Positions 38,110-47,358 are shown, numbered from the stretch's first letter. The stretch is 53,923 bases of DNA from an uncultured Pseudomonas sp. (GCF_946885955.1 NZ_CAMPHI010000039.1:1-53923); one strand, 5' to 3'. The notes: generated by a model from the sequence alone, not told the origin. Translations and numbers: made by a program.

Positions 38110-39203
38110 AGGCGCGGATCGACGAATTACGCGTATCGGCCTATCGGGTCCCGACCGATGGCCCCGAAGCGGACGGTACCTACCAGTGGCATGCGACCAC
38201 GCTGGTGCTGGTCGAACTGCACGGCGCCGGGCAAACCGGCCTCGGTTATACCTATGCCGATGCGTCGCTGGTGGGGCTGATCGGCGGGCATCTGCGCGAG
38301 CACCTCGAGGGAGCGGACCCGCTGGCCATCGGCGCGATCAACCGACAACTGTGGCGCAGCGTGCGCAATCTCGGCCGTTCGGGGCTCGCCGCCTGCGCCA
38401 TCTCGGCGCTCGACTGCGCGCTCTGGGATCTCAAGGCGAAGTTGCTCGACTTGCCGCTGGTGACCCTGCTCGGTCAGCGCCGCGAAAGGGTGCTGCTATA
38501 TGGCAGCGGCGGCTTTACCAGTTACACCGATGAGCGCCTGGCCGAGCAACTTGGCGGTTGGGTCGCGGATGCCGGCTGTCGCTGGGTGAAGATGAAGGTC
38601 GGTGTCGACAGCCAGCGCGATGCCGAGCGGGTCGCTTGCGCGCGTGCGGCCATCGGCGACGCCGGTCTGTTTATCGACGCCAACGGCGCGCACAGCGCCC
38701 GCAGTGCGATTGCCTTTGCCCGGCGGGTGGCCGAGCAACAGGTCAGCTGGTTCGAGGAACCGGTCAGTTCCGACGACCTGGCGGGCCTGCGTGAGGTGCG
38801 TGCGGGGCTCGACGCGTCTGCGCAGGCGATGGACATTGCCGCCGGCGAGTACGCCTACACCCTCGACGATTTCCGCCGCTTGCTCGAACCGCGCGCGGTG
38901 GATGTGCTGCAGGCCGACGTCACCCGTTGCGGCGGGGTCAGCGGTTTCCTGCAGGCGGCGACCTTGTGCGAGGCCCATCATCTCGACCTCTCGGCGCATT
39001 GCGCGCCGGCGTTGCATCGCCATGTCGCCTGTGCGGCGCCGCGACTGCGTCATCAGGAGTGGTTCCACGACCACGTGCGCCTGGAGCAGTTGCTGTTCGA
39101 GGGCGCACCCGAAGTCCAGGCCGGGGCGATGACGCCCGACCTGAGCCGGCCGGGGCACGGCCTGGAATTCCGGCATCAGGATGCGCAGCGTTACGCGGTA
39201 TGA
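38106..39203 (+). CDS. Enolase-superfamily enzyme (mandelate racemase subgroup), substrate unknown
   Basis: 365 aa. N-terminal capping domain, then a barrel with the full catalytic set of the mandelate racemase subgroup: Lys162-x-Lys164 (WVKMKVG), metal ligands Asp191 (IDANGA), Glu217 (WFEEP) and Glu248 (AAGEY), and the Asp271/His298 dyad (QADVTR, SAHCAP). These enzymes abstract a proton next to a carboxylate; known members include sugar-acid dehydratases and racemases. Start GTG 38106 overlaps the poxB stop. The linked GMC oxidoreductase suggests a sugar or sugar-acid pathway (inference). Confidence 0.85.
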   Translation: MKARIDELRVSAYRVPTDGPEADGTYQWHATTLVLVELHGAGQTGLGYTYADASLVGLIGGHLREHLEGADPLAIGAINRQLWRSVRNLGRSGLAACAISALDCALWDLKAKLLDLPLVTLLGQRRERVLLYGSGGFTSYTDERLAEQLGGWVADAGCRWVKMKVGVDSQRDAERVACARAAIGDAGLFIDANGAHSARSAIAFARRVAEQQVSWFEEPVSSDDLAGLREVRAGLDASAQAMDIAAGEYAYTLDDFRRLLEPRAVDVLQADVTRCGGVSGFLQAATLCEAHHLDLSAHCAPALHRHVACAAPRLRHQEWFHDHVRLEQLLFEGAPEVQAGAMTPDLSRPGHGLEFRHQDAQRYAV

Positions 39204-39240
39204 GCGTGCGCATCGAATTTACCGAAGCAAAGGGGGCTGC

Positions 39241-40215
39241 ATGGCAACCCAGACCCAACTGAAATGGCTCGCGCTTGGCGCTACGGGATTGCTCGGCGCC
39301 GCCTCGCTGTTTTGGCAAAAACACGAGAAGCGCGGGCGCGGCCTGTTGCTCAGCCCATCGCAAGGTAGCCTGGTGGACGCCGCGCGCACGCTCAACCGCG
39401 GAGCCGGATTGCTGGCGTTTTCCGTCGCGCTCGACAGTGCGATGGAGCATTACCGCGGCGACTTCCAGAATCGCGCGATGTACACCCCGCTGCTGACCGC
39501 GAGCCTCTCGCTACTGGCCAGCGGGCATGGCCAGCAGGACCACTCGGCGCGGGCCAATCGCCTGCGCCATGCGATCTACCTCGGTGCCGGCGCCAGTGGC
39601 CTGGTGGGCACCGGCTTGCACCTGTACAACGTGACCAAGCGTGCCGGCGGCTGGTCGTGGAGCAACCTGTTCTATGCGGCGCCGCTCGGCGCACCTTCGG
39701 CGTTGGTGTTGTCCGGGTTGCTCGGCTACTACGCCGAGCGCCTGCGCGATGCCAGTGGCGATATGCGCCCGCAGGTCTTTGGCCTGCCTGCTGGCGAAGC
39801 GGTCGCGGTGATGGCGGCTGGAGGCCTGCTGGGCACCGTTGCCGAAGTTGCGTTGCTGCACTTTCGTGGTTCGTTCCAGAACCCGGCGATGTACCTGCCG
39901 GTGGTCGCCCCGCCGGCGGCCGCCGGCTTGCTCGTCGGCACGGTGCTGGCCGGGCCGAAGTACTCGCGGCTGCGCTGGTTGTCCCGCTTGTGGCTGCGCT
40001 TCACCACCTTTATGGGGCTGGCCGGTGCGGGCTTCCATGCCTTCGGTATCGCCCGCAATCACGGCGGCTGGGGCAACTGGCGGCAAAATCTGCTGGCCGG
40101 TCCGCCGCTACCGGCGCCGCCGAGCTTCACCGGGCTGGCGCTGGCGGGGCTCGCCGCCCATACCCTGCTGGATGAAGAAAACTACCGCTCGCGCGATCGC
40201 CGGAGGCTGTCGTGA
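39241..40215 (+). CDS. Membrane protein with internal tandem duplication, unknown function
   Basis: 324 aa with about eight to ten hydrophobic segments. Two halves repeat the same plan: H70-Y-R-G-D-F-Q-N-R-A-M-Y-T-P against H207-F-R-G-S-F-Q-N-P-A-M-Y-L-P, then TGLHLYNVTKRAGGW (about 124-138) against AGFHAFGIARNHGGW (about 263-277), each followed by an AP/PP-rich turn and a final helix. The conserved histidines within membrane-adjacent segments could bind haem or quinone (inference). AAAGGGGG precedes ATG 39241. Its stop overlaps the subunit-3-like gene, so it is the likely membrane partner of the downstream oxidoreductase. I recognise no named family. Confidence 0.65.
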   Translation: MATQTQLKWLALGATGLLGAASLFWQKHEKRGRGLLLSPSQGSLVDAARTLNRGAGLLAFSVALDSAMEHYRGDFQNRAMYTPLLTASLSLLASGHGQQDHSARANRLRHAIYLGAGASGLVGTGLHLYNVTKRAGGWSWSNLFYAAPLGAPSALVLSGLLGYYAERLRDASGDMRPQVFGLPAGEAVAVMAAGGLLGTVAEVALLHFRGSFQNPAMYLPVVAPPAAAGLLVGTVLAGPKYSRLRWLSRLWLRFTTFMGLAGAGFHAFGIARNHGGWGNWRQNLLAGPPLPAPPSFTGLALAGLAAHTLLDEENYRSRDRRRLS

Positions 40216-40856
40216 GTGCGCCGCGATACCCCGGCTACGACGTGATGCGCAAGCGTTCGGGCCCCTCCTGGAACGAGCCCAGCCGCCGGGTGATCGACGA
40301 GCGCATCGCGGTGGCGCCTGAGCCGCGCTTCTTCGATTCGGAGCAATGGCGCGTGCTGACCGCCGTCTGCGCGCGCATCCTGCCGCAACCTGCGAACCGC
40401 CCGCCCGTGCCCCTGGCGGCGCTGGTCGACGGCAAGGTGTTCGCGGGCCAGGGCGACGGCTATCGGGACGCGCGCCTGCCGCCGCTGCAGCGGGCCTGGC
40501 GCATCGGTCTCGACGCCTTGGATGCCGAAGCTGTTGGTCGTTACCAACTGCCGTTCGCCTTGCTCGCCGAGCATCAACAGGATGCATTACTCGCGGCCAT
40601 GCAGCGCGGTCAGCTCGAGGACAGTGCCTGGGCCGGGATGCCGGCGGCGGTTTTCTTCGCCGAACGCCTGGTGCACGACATCACCTCGGCCTACTACGCG
40701 CATCCCACGGCCTGGAACGAGATCGGCTTCGGCGGCCCCGCCAGCCCGCGCGGTTACGTCCGCCTGGACAGCAATCGGCGCGACGCCTGGGAGCCGGCCG
40801 AAGCCAGGCCACAGCAGCCACAGCAGGCCCTGGAGTTGAATCGACGTGTCCGCTGA
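40212..40856 (+). CDS. Gluconate 2-dehydrogenase subunit-3-like protein
   Basis: 214 aa. FFDSEQWRVLTAVCARILPQ, then the GFGGPASPRGYVRL C-terminal segment match the gluconate 2-dehydrogenase subunit 3 family, small partners of membrane-linked GMC dehydrogenases. Classical members have a Tat signal; none is seen here. The start GTG 40212 overlaps the upstream stop, and the next gene starts inside this one by 11 bp, indicating a translationally coupled complex. Confidence 0.8.
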   Translation: MSAPRYPGYDVMRKRSGPSWNEPSRRVIDERIAVAPEPRFFDSEQWRVLTAVCARILPQPANRPPVPLAALVDGKVFAGQGDGYRDARLPPLQRAWRIGLDALDAEAVGRYQLPFALLAEHQQDALLAAMQRGQLEDSAWAGMPAAVFFAERLVHDITSAYYAHPTAWNEIGFGGPASPRGYVRLDSNRRDAWEPAEARPQQPQQALELNRRVR

Positions 40857-42504
40857 GTTGTTTCTCCAGGCGCTGCAAAGCCCGCGCGGCTGCAACGGGC
40901 GCGCGCCCGACGTGCTGCGCCCCGGCGGCTGGATGCCGATGCGCGAGTACCCGCGCAACCAGGCGGTGGATTTCGTCATCGTCGGCACCGGAGCTGGCGG
41001 CGCGCCCCTGGCCTGCAAGCTCGCCCGTGCGGGTTTCTCGGTGGTAGCCCTGGATGCCGGCGCCTGGTGGCGACCGCTGGAGGAGTTCGCCTCCGACGAG
41101 ACGCATCAGCAGAAACTCTACTGGACCGACGAGCGCATCTGCGACGGCGAAAACCCACTCAAGCTCGGTCGCAACAACAGCGGCAAGGCGGTCGGCGGCA
41201 GCATGGTGCACTTCGCCATGGTCTCGCTGCGCTTTCGCCCGGAGTGGTTCAAGTCGCGCTCGCTGCTGGGCTACGGCCATGATTGGCCATTGCCGTGGCA
41301 GGAGATGTGGCGCTACTACGCCGAGGTCGAGCAGGCGCTGAAGATTTCCGGGCCGGTTAACTACCCCTGGGGACCGCAGCGCCCGCGTTATCCCTACCGC
41401 CCGCACCAGGTCAACGGCGCCGGCCTGGCGCTGGCGCGGGCGTGCGAGGCGATGGGGGTGCAGTGGGCGCCGACCCCGCTGGCGACGTTGTCGGCACCAC
41501 GGGGCGAGGCGCCGCCCTGTGTCTACCGCGGCTTCTGTGTCACCGGCTGCTCGACCAACGCCAAGCAGAGCGCGTTGAACACCTGGGTGCCCTGGGCGGT
41601 GCGCGCCGGTGCCGAGATTCGCGACCTGGCGATGGTCGGGCGTATCGAAGTCGGCGACGACGGCCTGGCCACCGGCGTGCATTACCAGCGCGAAGGCGAG
41701 TGGCGCTTTCAGCGGGCGCGTCACGTGGTGGTTGCCGGCTACGCCATCGAAACCCCGCGCCTGCTGCTCAATTCGGCCTGCCCGCGTTATCCCGACGGTC
41801 TGGCCAATAGCAGTGGGTTGGTCGGCAGGAATCTGATGGTGCACAGCAATCAGGCCGCCTGGGGGCGATTGCAAGAGGAGGTGCGCTGGTACAAGGGGCC
41901 GCCGTCCCTGGCGCTGAGCGAGCACTGGAACTACGAGGATCGCGGCAAGGACTTCCACGGCGGTTACGCGGTCATGAGCCAGGGTCCGTTGCCCGCCGCC
42001 TGGGTCGCCACGCAAACCGGCAATCATGGCCTCTGGGGCCAGGCGCTGGTCGACGAGATGGCCTATTACAACCACCAGGTCGGCCTGAAGATCGTTGGCG
42101 AAACCCTGCCCTGCGAGGGTAATCGTGTAACCCTGGCCGACGAGTGCGACCACTATGGCCTGCCCATCGCGCGGGTCACCTGGTCAATGGGCGACAACGA
42201 TCGGCGCCTGGTCGATCACGCCGTCGACTTTATGCGCCGCGGGCTGGAGCATATCGATGCGCGCGATATCTGGGCCGAAGCTGACGACACCGCGCACCTG
42301 ATGGGCACCGCGCGGATGGGCAGCGACCCGCGCAGCAGCGTGGTCGACGCCGACTGCCGCAGCTGGGACCACCGCAACCTGTGGATCTGCGATGGTTCGG
42401 TGTTTCCCACCTCGGGCGGGGTCAATCCGTCCCTGACCATTCAGGCGATCGCCTGTCGCACCGCCGACCGTATCGTCGCCCTGGCGCGCCGGGGCGAGCT
42501 GTGA
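40846..42504 (+). CDS. GMC-family FAD-dependent oxidoreductase (sugar/sugar-acid dehydrogenase type)
   Basis: 552 aa. FAD motif VIVGTGAGGAPLACKLA (GTGAGG at 47-52), GKAVGGSMVHFAM (flavin contact region), cysteine-bearing CVYRGFCVTGC, and the C-terminal GMC signature HLMGTARMGSDP...DGSVFPTSGGVNPSLTIQA. Related to the large subunit of FAD-dependent gluconate/glucose/sorbitol dehydrogenases, which oxidise an alcohol and pass electrons through a cytochrome c subunit to quinone. No cytochrome gene is linked, and no export signal is seen. The stop lies one base from the convergent rep stop. Confidence 0.88.
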   Translation: MSAELFLQALQSPRGCNGRAPDVLRPGGWMPMREYPRNQAVDFVIVGTGAGGAPLACKLARAGFSVVALDAGAWWRPLEEFASDETHQQKLYWTDERICDGENPLKLGRNNSGKAVGGSMVHFAMVSLRFRPEWFKSRSLLGYGHDWPLPWQEMWRYYAEVEQALKISGPVNYPWGPQRPRYPYRPHQVNGAGLALARACEAMGVQWAPTPLATLSAPRGEAPPCVYRGFCVTGCSTNAKQSALNTWVPWAVRAGAEIRDLAMVGRIEVGDDGLATGVHYQREGEWRFQRARHVVVAGYAIETPRLLLNSACPRYPDGLANSSGLVGRNLMVHSNQAAWGRLQEEVRWYKGPPSLALSEHWNYEDRGKDFHGGYAVMSQGPLPAAWVATQTGNHGLWGQALVDEMAYYNHQVGLKIVGETLPCEGNRVTLADECDHYGLPIARVTWSMGDNDRRLVDHAVDFMRRGLEHIDARDIWAEADDTAHLMGTARMGSDPRSSVVDADCRSWDHRNLWICDGSVFPTSGGVNPSLTIQAIACRTADRIVALARRGEL

Positions 42505-42505
42505 C

Positions 42506-44515
42506 TCAGCGCTTGAGCATCGCCCGCATATTGGCCAGCGCCGAGTTGCCGGTGGCCGCCTTGACTTCGGCGGGGGCGTCTTCGAGACCTTCCCAGATCA
42601 AGTCCTCGGGCGGCAATTCGTCGAGGAAGCGGCTCGGTGCGCAGTCCATGATTTCGCCGTACTGCTTGCGCTTGGCGGCAAAGGTCATGGTCAGGTTGCG
42701 CTTGGCGCGGGTGATACCGACATAGGCCAGGCGGCGCTCTTCCTCGACCGTATCGGCCTCGATACTGGAGCGGTGGGGGAGGATTTCCTCCTCAACGCCG
42801 AGGATGTACACCGAGGGGTATTCCAGGCCCTTGGAGGCATGCAGGGTCATCATCTGCACGCCTTCGGCGCCTTCCTCTTCCTCCTGCTGGCGTTCCAGCA
42901 TGTCGCGCAGTACCAGCTTGCCGATCGCATCCTCGATGGTCATCTCGCCGTCTTCATCGCGCTCCAGGGTGTTCTTCAACGCATCGACGAGGAACCACAC
43001 GTTGCCCATGCGCGCATCGGCGACCTTGTCGTTGGAGGCGTTCTGGCGTAGCCAGTTCTCGTAGTCGATATCCATCACCATGCTGCGGATCGCCGCGATC
43101 GGATCGTTCTGCGCGCATTCCTGGCGTACCCGGTCCATCCATTTGGTAAAGCGCGCGAGGCGCTCGGTGAAGCGCGCGTCCAGGTGTTCGCCCAGGCCCA
43201 TCTCGCCAGCGGCGGCGTACATGCTGATCTTGCGTTCGGTGGCGTAGTTGCCGAGTTTTTCCAGGGTGGTGGAACCGATCTCGCGGCGCGGTACGTTGAT
43301 CACCCGCAGGAAGGCGTTATCGTCGTCCGGGTTGACCAGCAGGCGGAAGTAACTCATCAGGTCCTTCACCTCCTGGCGGGCGAAGAAGCTGGTGCCGCCG
43401 CTCAGGCGATAGGGAATCTGATGGTGCTGCAGCTTCAGCTCCATCAGCTTGGCCTGGTAGTTGCCGCGATAAAGGATTGCGAAGTCGCTGTAGGGGCGCT
43501 CGGTGCGCAGGTGTTCGGTGAGGATCTCCAGGGCCACGCGCTCGCATTCGGCATCCTCGTTGCGGCAGCGGATCACGCGGATCTCGTCGCCCATGCCCAT
43601 CTCGCTCCACAATTGCTTCTCGAAAGCGTGGGGGTTGTTGGCGATGAGGATGTTGGCGCACTTGAGGATGCGGCTGGTGGAACGGTAGTTCTGCTCGAGC
43701 ATCACCACCTTCAGCGAGGGGTAATCCTCTTTCAGCAGCATCAGGTTTTCCGGGCGCGCGCCACGCCAGGCATAGATCGACTGGTCATCGTCGCCGACCA
43801 CGGTGAACTGGTTGCGCATGCCCACCAGCAGTTTCACCAGCAGATACTGGCTGGCGTTGGTGTCCTGGTATTCGTCCACTAGCAGGTAGCGGATGCGGTT
43901 CTGCCATTTTTCCAGGATGTCGGCGTGCTCCTGAAACAGCATCACCGGCAGCAGGATCAGGTCGTTGAAGTCCACCGCGTTGTAGGCGCGCAGGGTGCGC
44001 TGGTAATGCAGGTAGACGATGGCGGCGGTCTGCTCCTTGGGGTTGCGCGCGCCGGCCAGCGCCTGCTCAGGCAGGATCAGGTCGTTCTTCCAGCTGTCGA
44101 TGTAGTTCTTGATCTCGTCCGCACCGTCATCACCGGCATATTCCTTCTGCATGATGTCGGTGAGCAGCGCCTTGATATCGCCATCATCGAAGATCGAGAA
44201 CCCCGGCTTGTAGCCCAGGCGCGCGTACTCCTTGCGGATGATGTTCATGCCCAGGTTGTGGAAGGTTGACACCGTCAGGCCGCGCGCTTCCGGGCCCTTG
44301 AGCAGGCTGCCAACGCGCTCTTTCATTTCCCGCGCGGCCTTGTTGGTAAAGGTCATGGCGACGATATGCCGAGCCTGGATGCCGCAGTTCTGCACCAGGT
44401 GGGCGATCTTGCGGGTGATCACGCTGGTCTTGCCGGAACCAGCACCGGCGAGCACCAAAAGAGGGCCGCCGACGTAGTTCACGGCTTCCTGCTGCCGGGG
44501 GTTCAATCGGGACAT
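42506..44515 (-). CDS. rep: ATP-dependent DNA helicase Rep
   Basis: 669 aa SF1A helicase. Walker A AGAGSGKT (residues 23-30), Walker B LLVDEYQDTN, motif IV/V region VMLEQNYRST and the C-terminal MMTLHASKGLEYP and YVGITRAK motifs. Helps replication forks pass protein blocks. Full length for the family. Confidence 0.97.
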   Translation of the reverse strand: MSRLNPRQQEAVNYVGGPLLVLAGAGSGKTSVITRKIAHLVQNCGIQARHIVAMTFTNKAAREMKERVGSLLKGPEARGLTVSTFHNLGMNIIRKEYARLGYKPGFSIFDDGDIKALLTDIMQKEYAGDDGADEIKNYIDSWKNDLILPEQALAGARNPKEQTAAIVYLHYQRTLRAYNAVDFNDLILLPVMLFQEHADILEKWQNRIRYLLVDEYQDTNASQYLLVKLLVGMRNQFTVVGDDDQSIYAWRGARPENLMLLKEDYPSLKVVMLEQNYRSTSRILKCANILIANNPHAFEKQLWSEMGMGDEIRVIRCRNEDAECERVALEILTEHLRTERPYSDFAILYRGNYQAKLMELKLQHHQIPYRLSGGTSFFARQEVKDLMSYFRLLVNPDDDNAFLRVINVPRREIGSTTLEKLGNYATERKISMYAAAGEMGLGEHLDARFTERLARFTKWMDRVRQECAQNDPIAAIRSMVMDIDYENWLRQNASNDKVADARMGNVWFLVDALKNTLERDEDGEMTIEDAIGKLVLRDMLERQQEEEEGAEGVQMMTLHASKGLEYPSVYILGVEEEILPHRSSIEADTVEEERRLAYVGITRAKRNLTMTFAAKRKQYGEIMDCAPSRFLDELPPEDLIWEGLEDAPAEVKAATGNSALANMRAMLKR

Positions 44516-44591
44516 TGCATCGATCGTCCAGGGAAATGGCCGCGCATTTTAGCAGGCCTGAGCGATTATGCCGCTGCCGTCCGAAACTGTG

Positions 44592-44622
44592 GCATGGCGC
44601 ACGTAATGGCGGCGCGCCATGC
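44592..44622. promoter_or_regulatory. Inverted repeat between rep and the GGDEF/EAL gene
   Basis: GCATGGCGC (44592-44600) and GCGCCATGC (44614-44622), perfect 9-bp arms with 13-nt spacer, in a 270-bp divergent gap. Could be an operator for either gene. Confidence 0.4.
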
Positions 44623-44722
44623 TTGGCTAATTCCAGTTATCCAGTAATCTGATGCCGTTAGAAACATTCTTCATGTCTTGACGCAGGATACGTACCCACA
44701 CACACGGATGTGCCTGAATAGA

Positions 44723-44757
44723 CGCCGATAACGGCGCATCCAGGCGGCTCGACCGCC
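44723..44757 (+). promoter_or_regulatory. Two small hairpins in the leader of the GGDEF/EAL gene
   Basis: CGCCG-ATAA-CGGCG (44723-44736) and GGCGG-CTCGA-CCGCC (44743-44757), the second ending 29 bp before the TTG start. Confidence 0.35.
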
Positions 44758-44785
44758 AGTTAAATTGTGTTTTGGGGGAGTCTGT

Positions 44786-46459
44786 TTGTCTGCGCTCGTC
44801 GAACCCTTGCGATTGGTGCTGTTGGCTGAAACGCCCGAATGGGGCGCGCTCCTGCACGAGCGGTTGAGCTGTGTGTCCGGTTCCTATCCATTGATCACCG
44901 CACCGTCCTGGGAAGCGGCCAGCGGCCTGTTCGACGGTGACGGCGGCGGCCTGCTATTGACCACCCGCGCCTGTCGTCCGGCCGCCGGCCAATGCCCTTT
45001 GCCCACCATTCTGTTGCTCGAGTCGGAGCCTGCCGAGGCGCCCGACGATGTCTGCGACTGGCTGGTGCGCGATCAGTTGAGCAGCGACGTACTGCGGCGC
45101 TGCCTGCGCTACGCCCGCGAACAGGGCAGCCTGAAAAAGACCCTGACCCGCCTGGCGGAACAGGACGCCCTGACCGGCATCCCCAACCGTCAGGGCCTGC
45201 ACACCCTGCTCGCCGCACGCCTGGCGGAAACCGACGGCCGCGGGCTGACGCTCGGCCATCTCGATCTGGATAATTTCCGTCATGCCAACGATACGCTCGG
45301 TTACCAGGCCGGCGATCACCTGATCCTGCAGGTGGTGGCGCGGCTCAAGGCGCAACTGCGTGGCGATGATCAGCTGGCGCGCCTGGGCAGCGACGAATTC
45401 GCCTTGTTGCTCGACGGTCGCCGCGACCCGCAACGCATCGAACACCTGGCTGAACGCATCACCCAGGCCCTGGCCGAACCCTACTGGGTCGACGGCGAGA
45501 GCCTGCTTATCGGCTGCAGCCTGGGGTTGGCCCACGCCCGCGCGGGCGATGGCGCCGACCCGCTGCTGTGGCACGCGCACATCGCCATGCAGCAGGCCAA
45601 GAGCCAGGCCGGCTGCACCTTTCATATATATGACGAACGCCTCAACAGCGGCGCGCGCAGCCTGGTCGACCAGGAGAGCGAGCTGCGCCGGGCGCTGCGC
45701 CGCGACGAGCTGGAGCTGCATTATCAGCCGCGTCTGTGCCTGAGCAGCGGGCGCATCGTCGGCCTGGAGGCCCTGGTGCGCTGGCGGCACAGCGAGCGCG
45801 GCCTGCTGGCACCGAGTCATTTCGTGCCGCTGGCCGAAGAAAGCGGGCTGATCGTGCCGCTCGGCTACTGGGTGATCTCCCGCGCCCTGCGCGACATGCA
45901 GTGGCTGCGTGGGCGCGGTTTGCCGGCGCTGCACATGGCGGTCAATCTGTCTTTCCGGCAGTTCCAGGACAGCCAGTTGCTGTCGACCCTCAGCCGCCTG
46001 ATCGAGGAGCGTGGCGTCGATGCCCAATGGCTGGAATTCGAATTGACCGAAACCGCGGTGATGCGTCGCAGCGAACAGGTGCAGACGACCATGCTGGCCC
46101 TCGGCAAGCTCGGCGTGCGCTTCTCCCTCGACGATTTCGGCACGGGTTTTTCCTCCTTCGTGCACCTCAACAACCTGCCGATCACCCTGCTGAAAATCGA
46201 CAGGAGCTTCGTTGCCGGCATGGACGGCCGCGCGGAGAACCGCCAGTTGGTCAAGGCGATGATCAACCTGGCGCACAACCTCAACCTGGAAGTGGTCGCC
46301 GAAGGCGTGGAAAACGCCGAGCAGCTGTCGCTGCTGCGCCAGTTCGGCTGCGACCAGGTACAGGGCTTCCTGGTCAGCAAGGCCTTGCCATTGAGAGAGC
46401 TGGCGCGCTTTCTGGTGTTCGGCCAGCGCCAGCCGTTGCTCGGACTGCTGCAGCCCTGA
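44786..46459 (+). CDS. c-di-GMP phosphodiesterase with degenerate GGDEF and intact EAL domains
   Basis: 557 aa when starting at TTG 44786 (GGGGGAG at 44774-44780). N-terminal ~115 residues form a receiver-like module without clear phospho-acceptor. GGDEF domain at ~115-290 has GSDEF in place of GGDEF, so cyclase activity is doubtful. EAL domain at ~300-550 keeps the substrate and metal motifs: EALVRW, NLSFRQF, ELTE, SLDDFGTGFSS, KIDRSFV, VAEGVEN. Length and position beside rep match PAO1 PA5295 (ProE), a phosphodiesterase. Confidence 0.9.
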   Translation: MSALVEPLRLVLLAETPEWGALLHERLSCVSGSYPLITAPSWEAASGLFDGDGGGLLLTTRACRPAAGQCPLPTILLLESEPAEAPDDVCDWLVRDQLSSDVLRRCLRYAREQGSLKKTLTRLAEQDALTGIPNRQGLHTLLAARLAETDGRGLTLGHLDLDNFRHANDTLGYQAGDHLILQVVARLKAQLRGDDQLARLGSDEFALLLDGRRDPQRIEHLAERITQALAEPYWVDGESLLIGCSLGLAHARAGDGADPLLWHAHIAMQQAKSQAGCTFHIYDERLNSGARSLVDQESELRRALRRDELELHYQPRLCLSSGRIVGLEALVRWRHSERGLLAPSHFVPLAEESGLIVPLGYWVISRALRDMQWLRGRGLPALHMAVNLSFRQFQDSQLLSTLSRLIEERGVDAQWLEFELTETAVMRRSEQVQTTMLALGKLGVRFSLDDFGTGFSSFVHLNNLPITLLKIDRSFVAGMDGRAENRQLVKAMINLAHNLNLEVVAEGVENAEQLSLLRQFGCDQVQGFLVSKALPLRELARFLVFGQRQPLLGLLQP

Positions 46460-46487
46460 CGGGGGCTCGGCATGACTTCGCGCGCTG

Positions 46488-46512
46488 CTAGCCCGGATTT
46501 CATCCAGGCTAC
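46488..46512. repeat. REP-like element
   Basis: TAGCCCGGATTTCATCCAGG-CTA, a diverged member of the CCCGGAT repeat family, between two convergent genes. Confidence 0.55.
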
Positions 46513-46536
46513 TGGGCTACAAGTGAAGCCTGTTCT

Positions 46537-47190
46537 TCAGCGCAGCGAGATGATCTGCCAGCCGCGTTGCTCGGCTTCGGCGCGCAGCTTGGCGTCGGGG
46601 TCCACGGCTACCGGGCGGCTGACTTGTTCGAGCAGCGGCAGGTCGTTGATCGAGTCGCTGTAGAAGCAGCTGTCGTCCAGGCTCATGTGGTTTTCCGCGA
46701 GCCAACGGTTGAGCCGGGTGACCTTGCCTTCCTTATAACAAGGCACATCGGTGGTACGCCCGGTATAACGGCCATCGGCCATTTCGCATTCGGTGGCCAG
46801 CAGGGTGTCGACCCCCAGGCGTGCGGCGATCGGCGCGGTGACGAAGCGGTTGGTCGCGGTGATGATCAGCAGCTTGTCGCCGGCGGCGCGGTGTTCGGCG
46901 AGCAACGCTTCGCCCTTGGCCAGGACGATCGGTTCGACGCAGTCGCGCATGAATTCGCGGTGCCATTGCTCGAGCTGGGCCATCTCGGTGCGGCCGAGAA
47001 TCTCCAGGCTGAAGTTCAGGTAGTCCTGAATGTTCAGGCGACCGGCCAGGTAGTCCTGATAGAAGGCATCGTTGCGCGCCTTGTAGGCGATGCCATCGAG
47101 GATGCCGCGTTCGCACAGGTAGTCGCCCCAGGCGTGATCGCTGTCGCCGCCAAGCAGGGTGTTGTCGAGATCGAATAAAGCCAAACGCAC
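46537..47190 (-). CDS. HAD-superfamily phosphatase (SerB-like), probable histidinol-phosphatase
   Basis: 217 aa. Motif I FDLDNT (Asp7, Asp9), motif [10 protein letters not shown], motif [12 protein letters not shown]. Belongs to the HAD-IB group; as I recall, the P. aeruginosa gene at this position next to rppH (PA0335) was shown to supply histidinol-phosphate phosphatase activity. GTG start at 47190 with AGGTG upstream. Divergent from rppH. Serine-phosphatase-like activity is the alternative. Confidence 0.85.
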   Translation of the reverse strand: MRLALFDLDNTLLGGDSDHAWGDYLCERGILDGIAYKARNDAFYQDYLAGRLNIQDYLNFSLEILGRTEMAQLEQWHREFMRDCVEPIVLAKGEALLAEHRAAGDKLLIITATNRFVTAPIAARLGVDTLLATECEMADGRYTGRTTDVPCYKEGKVTRLNRWLAENHMSLDDSCFYSDSINDLPLLEQVSRPVAVDPDAKLRAEAEQRGWQIISLR

Positions 47191-47358
47191 GGAACACCTA
47201 TACGTACTAGAAGTTGAAGGGCGGCAGAATACCGACTTTTATAGGGCATGCCCAATCGCGGCCGTCGGCCTATGGTTGCCTTGCACGGGTCATCGCGTTG
47301 CTGCTGTCGCGGCCTTTGTGGAACAATGCCGAAACATGCGTTTACGAGGTTGTGCGCC

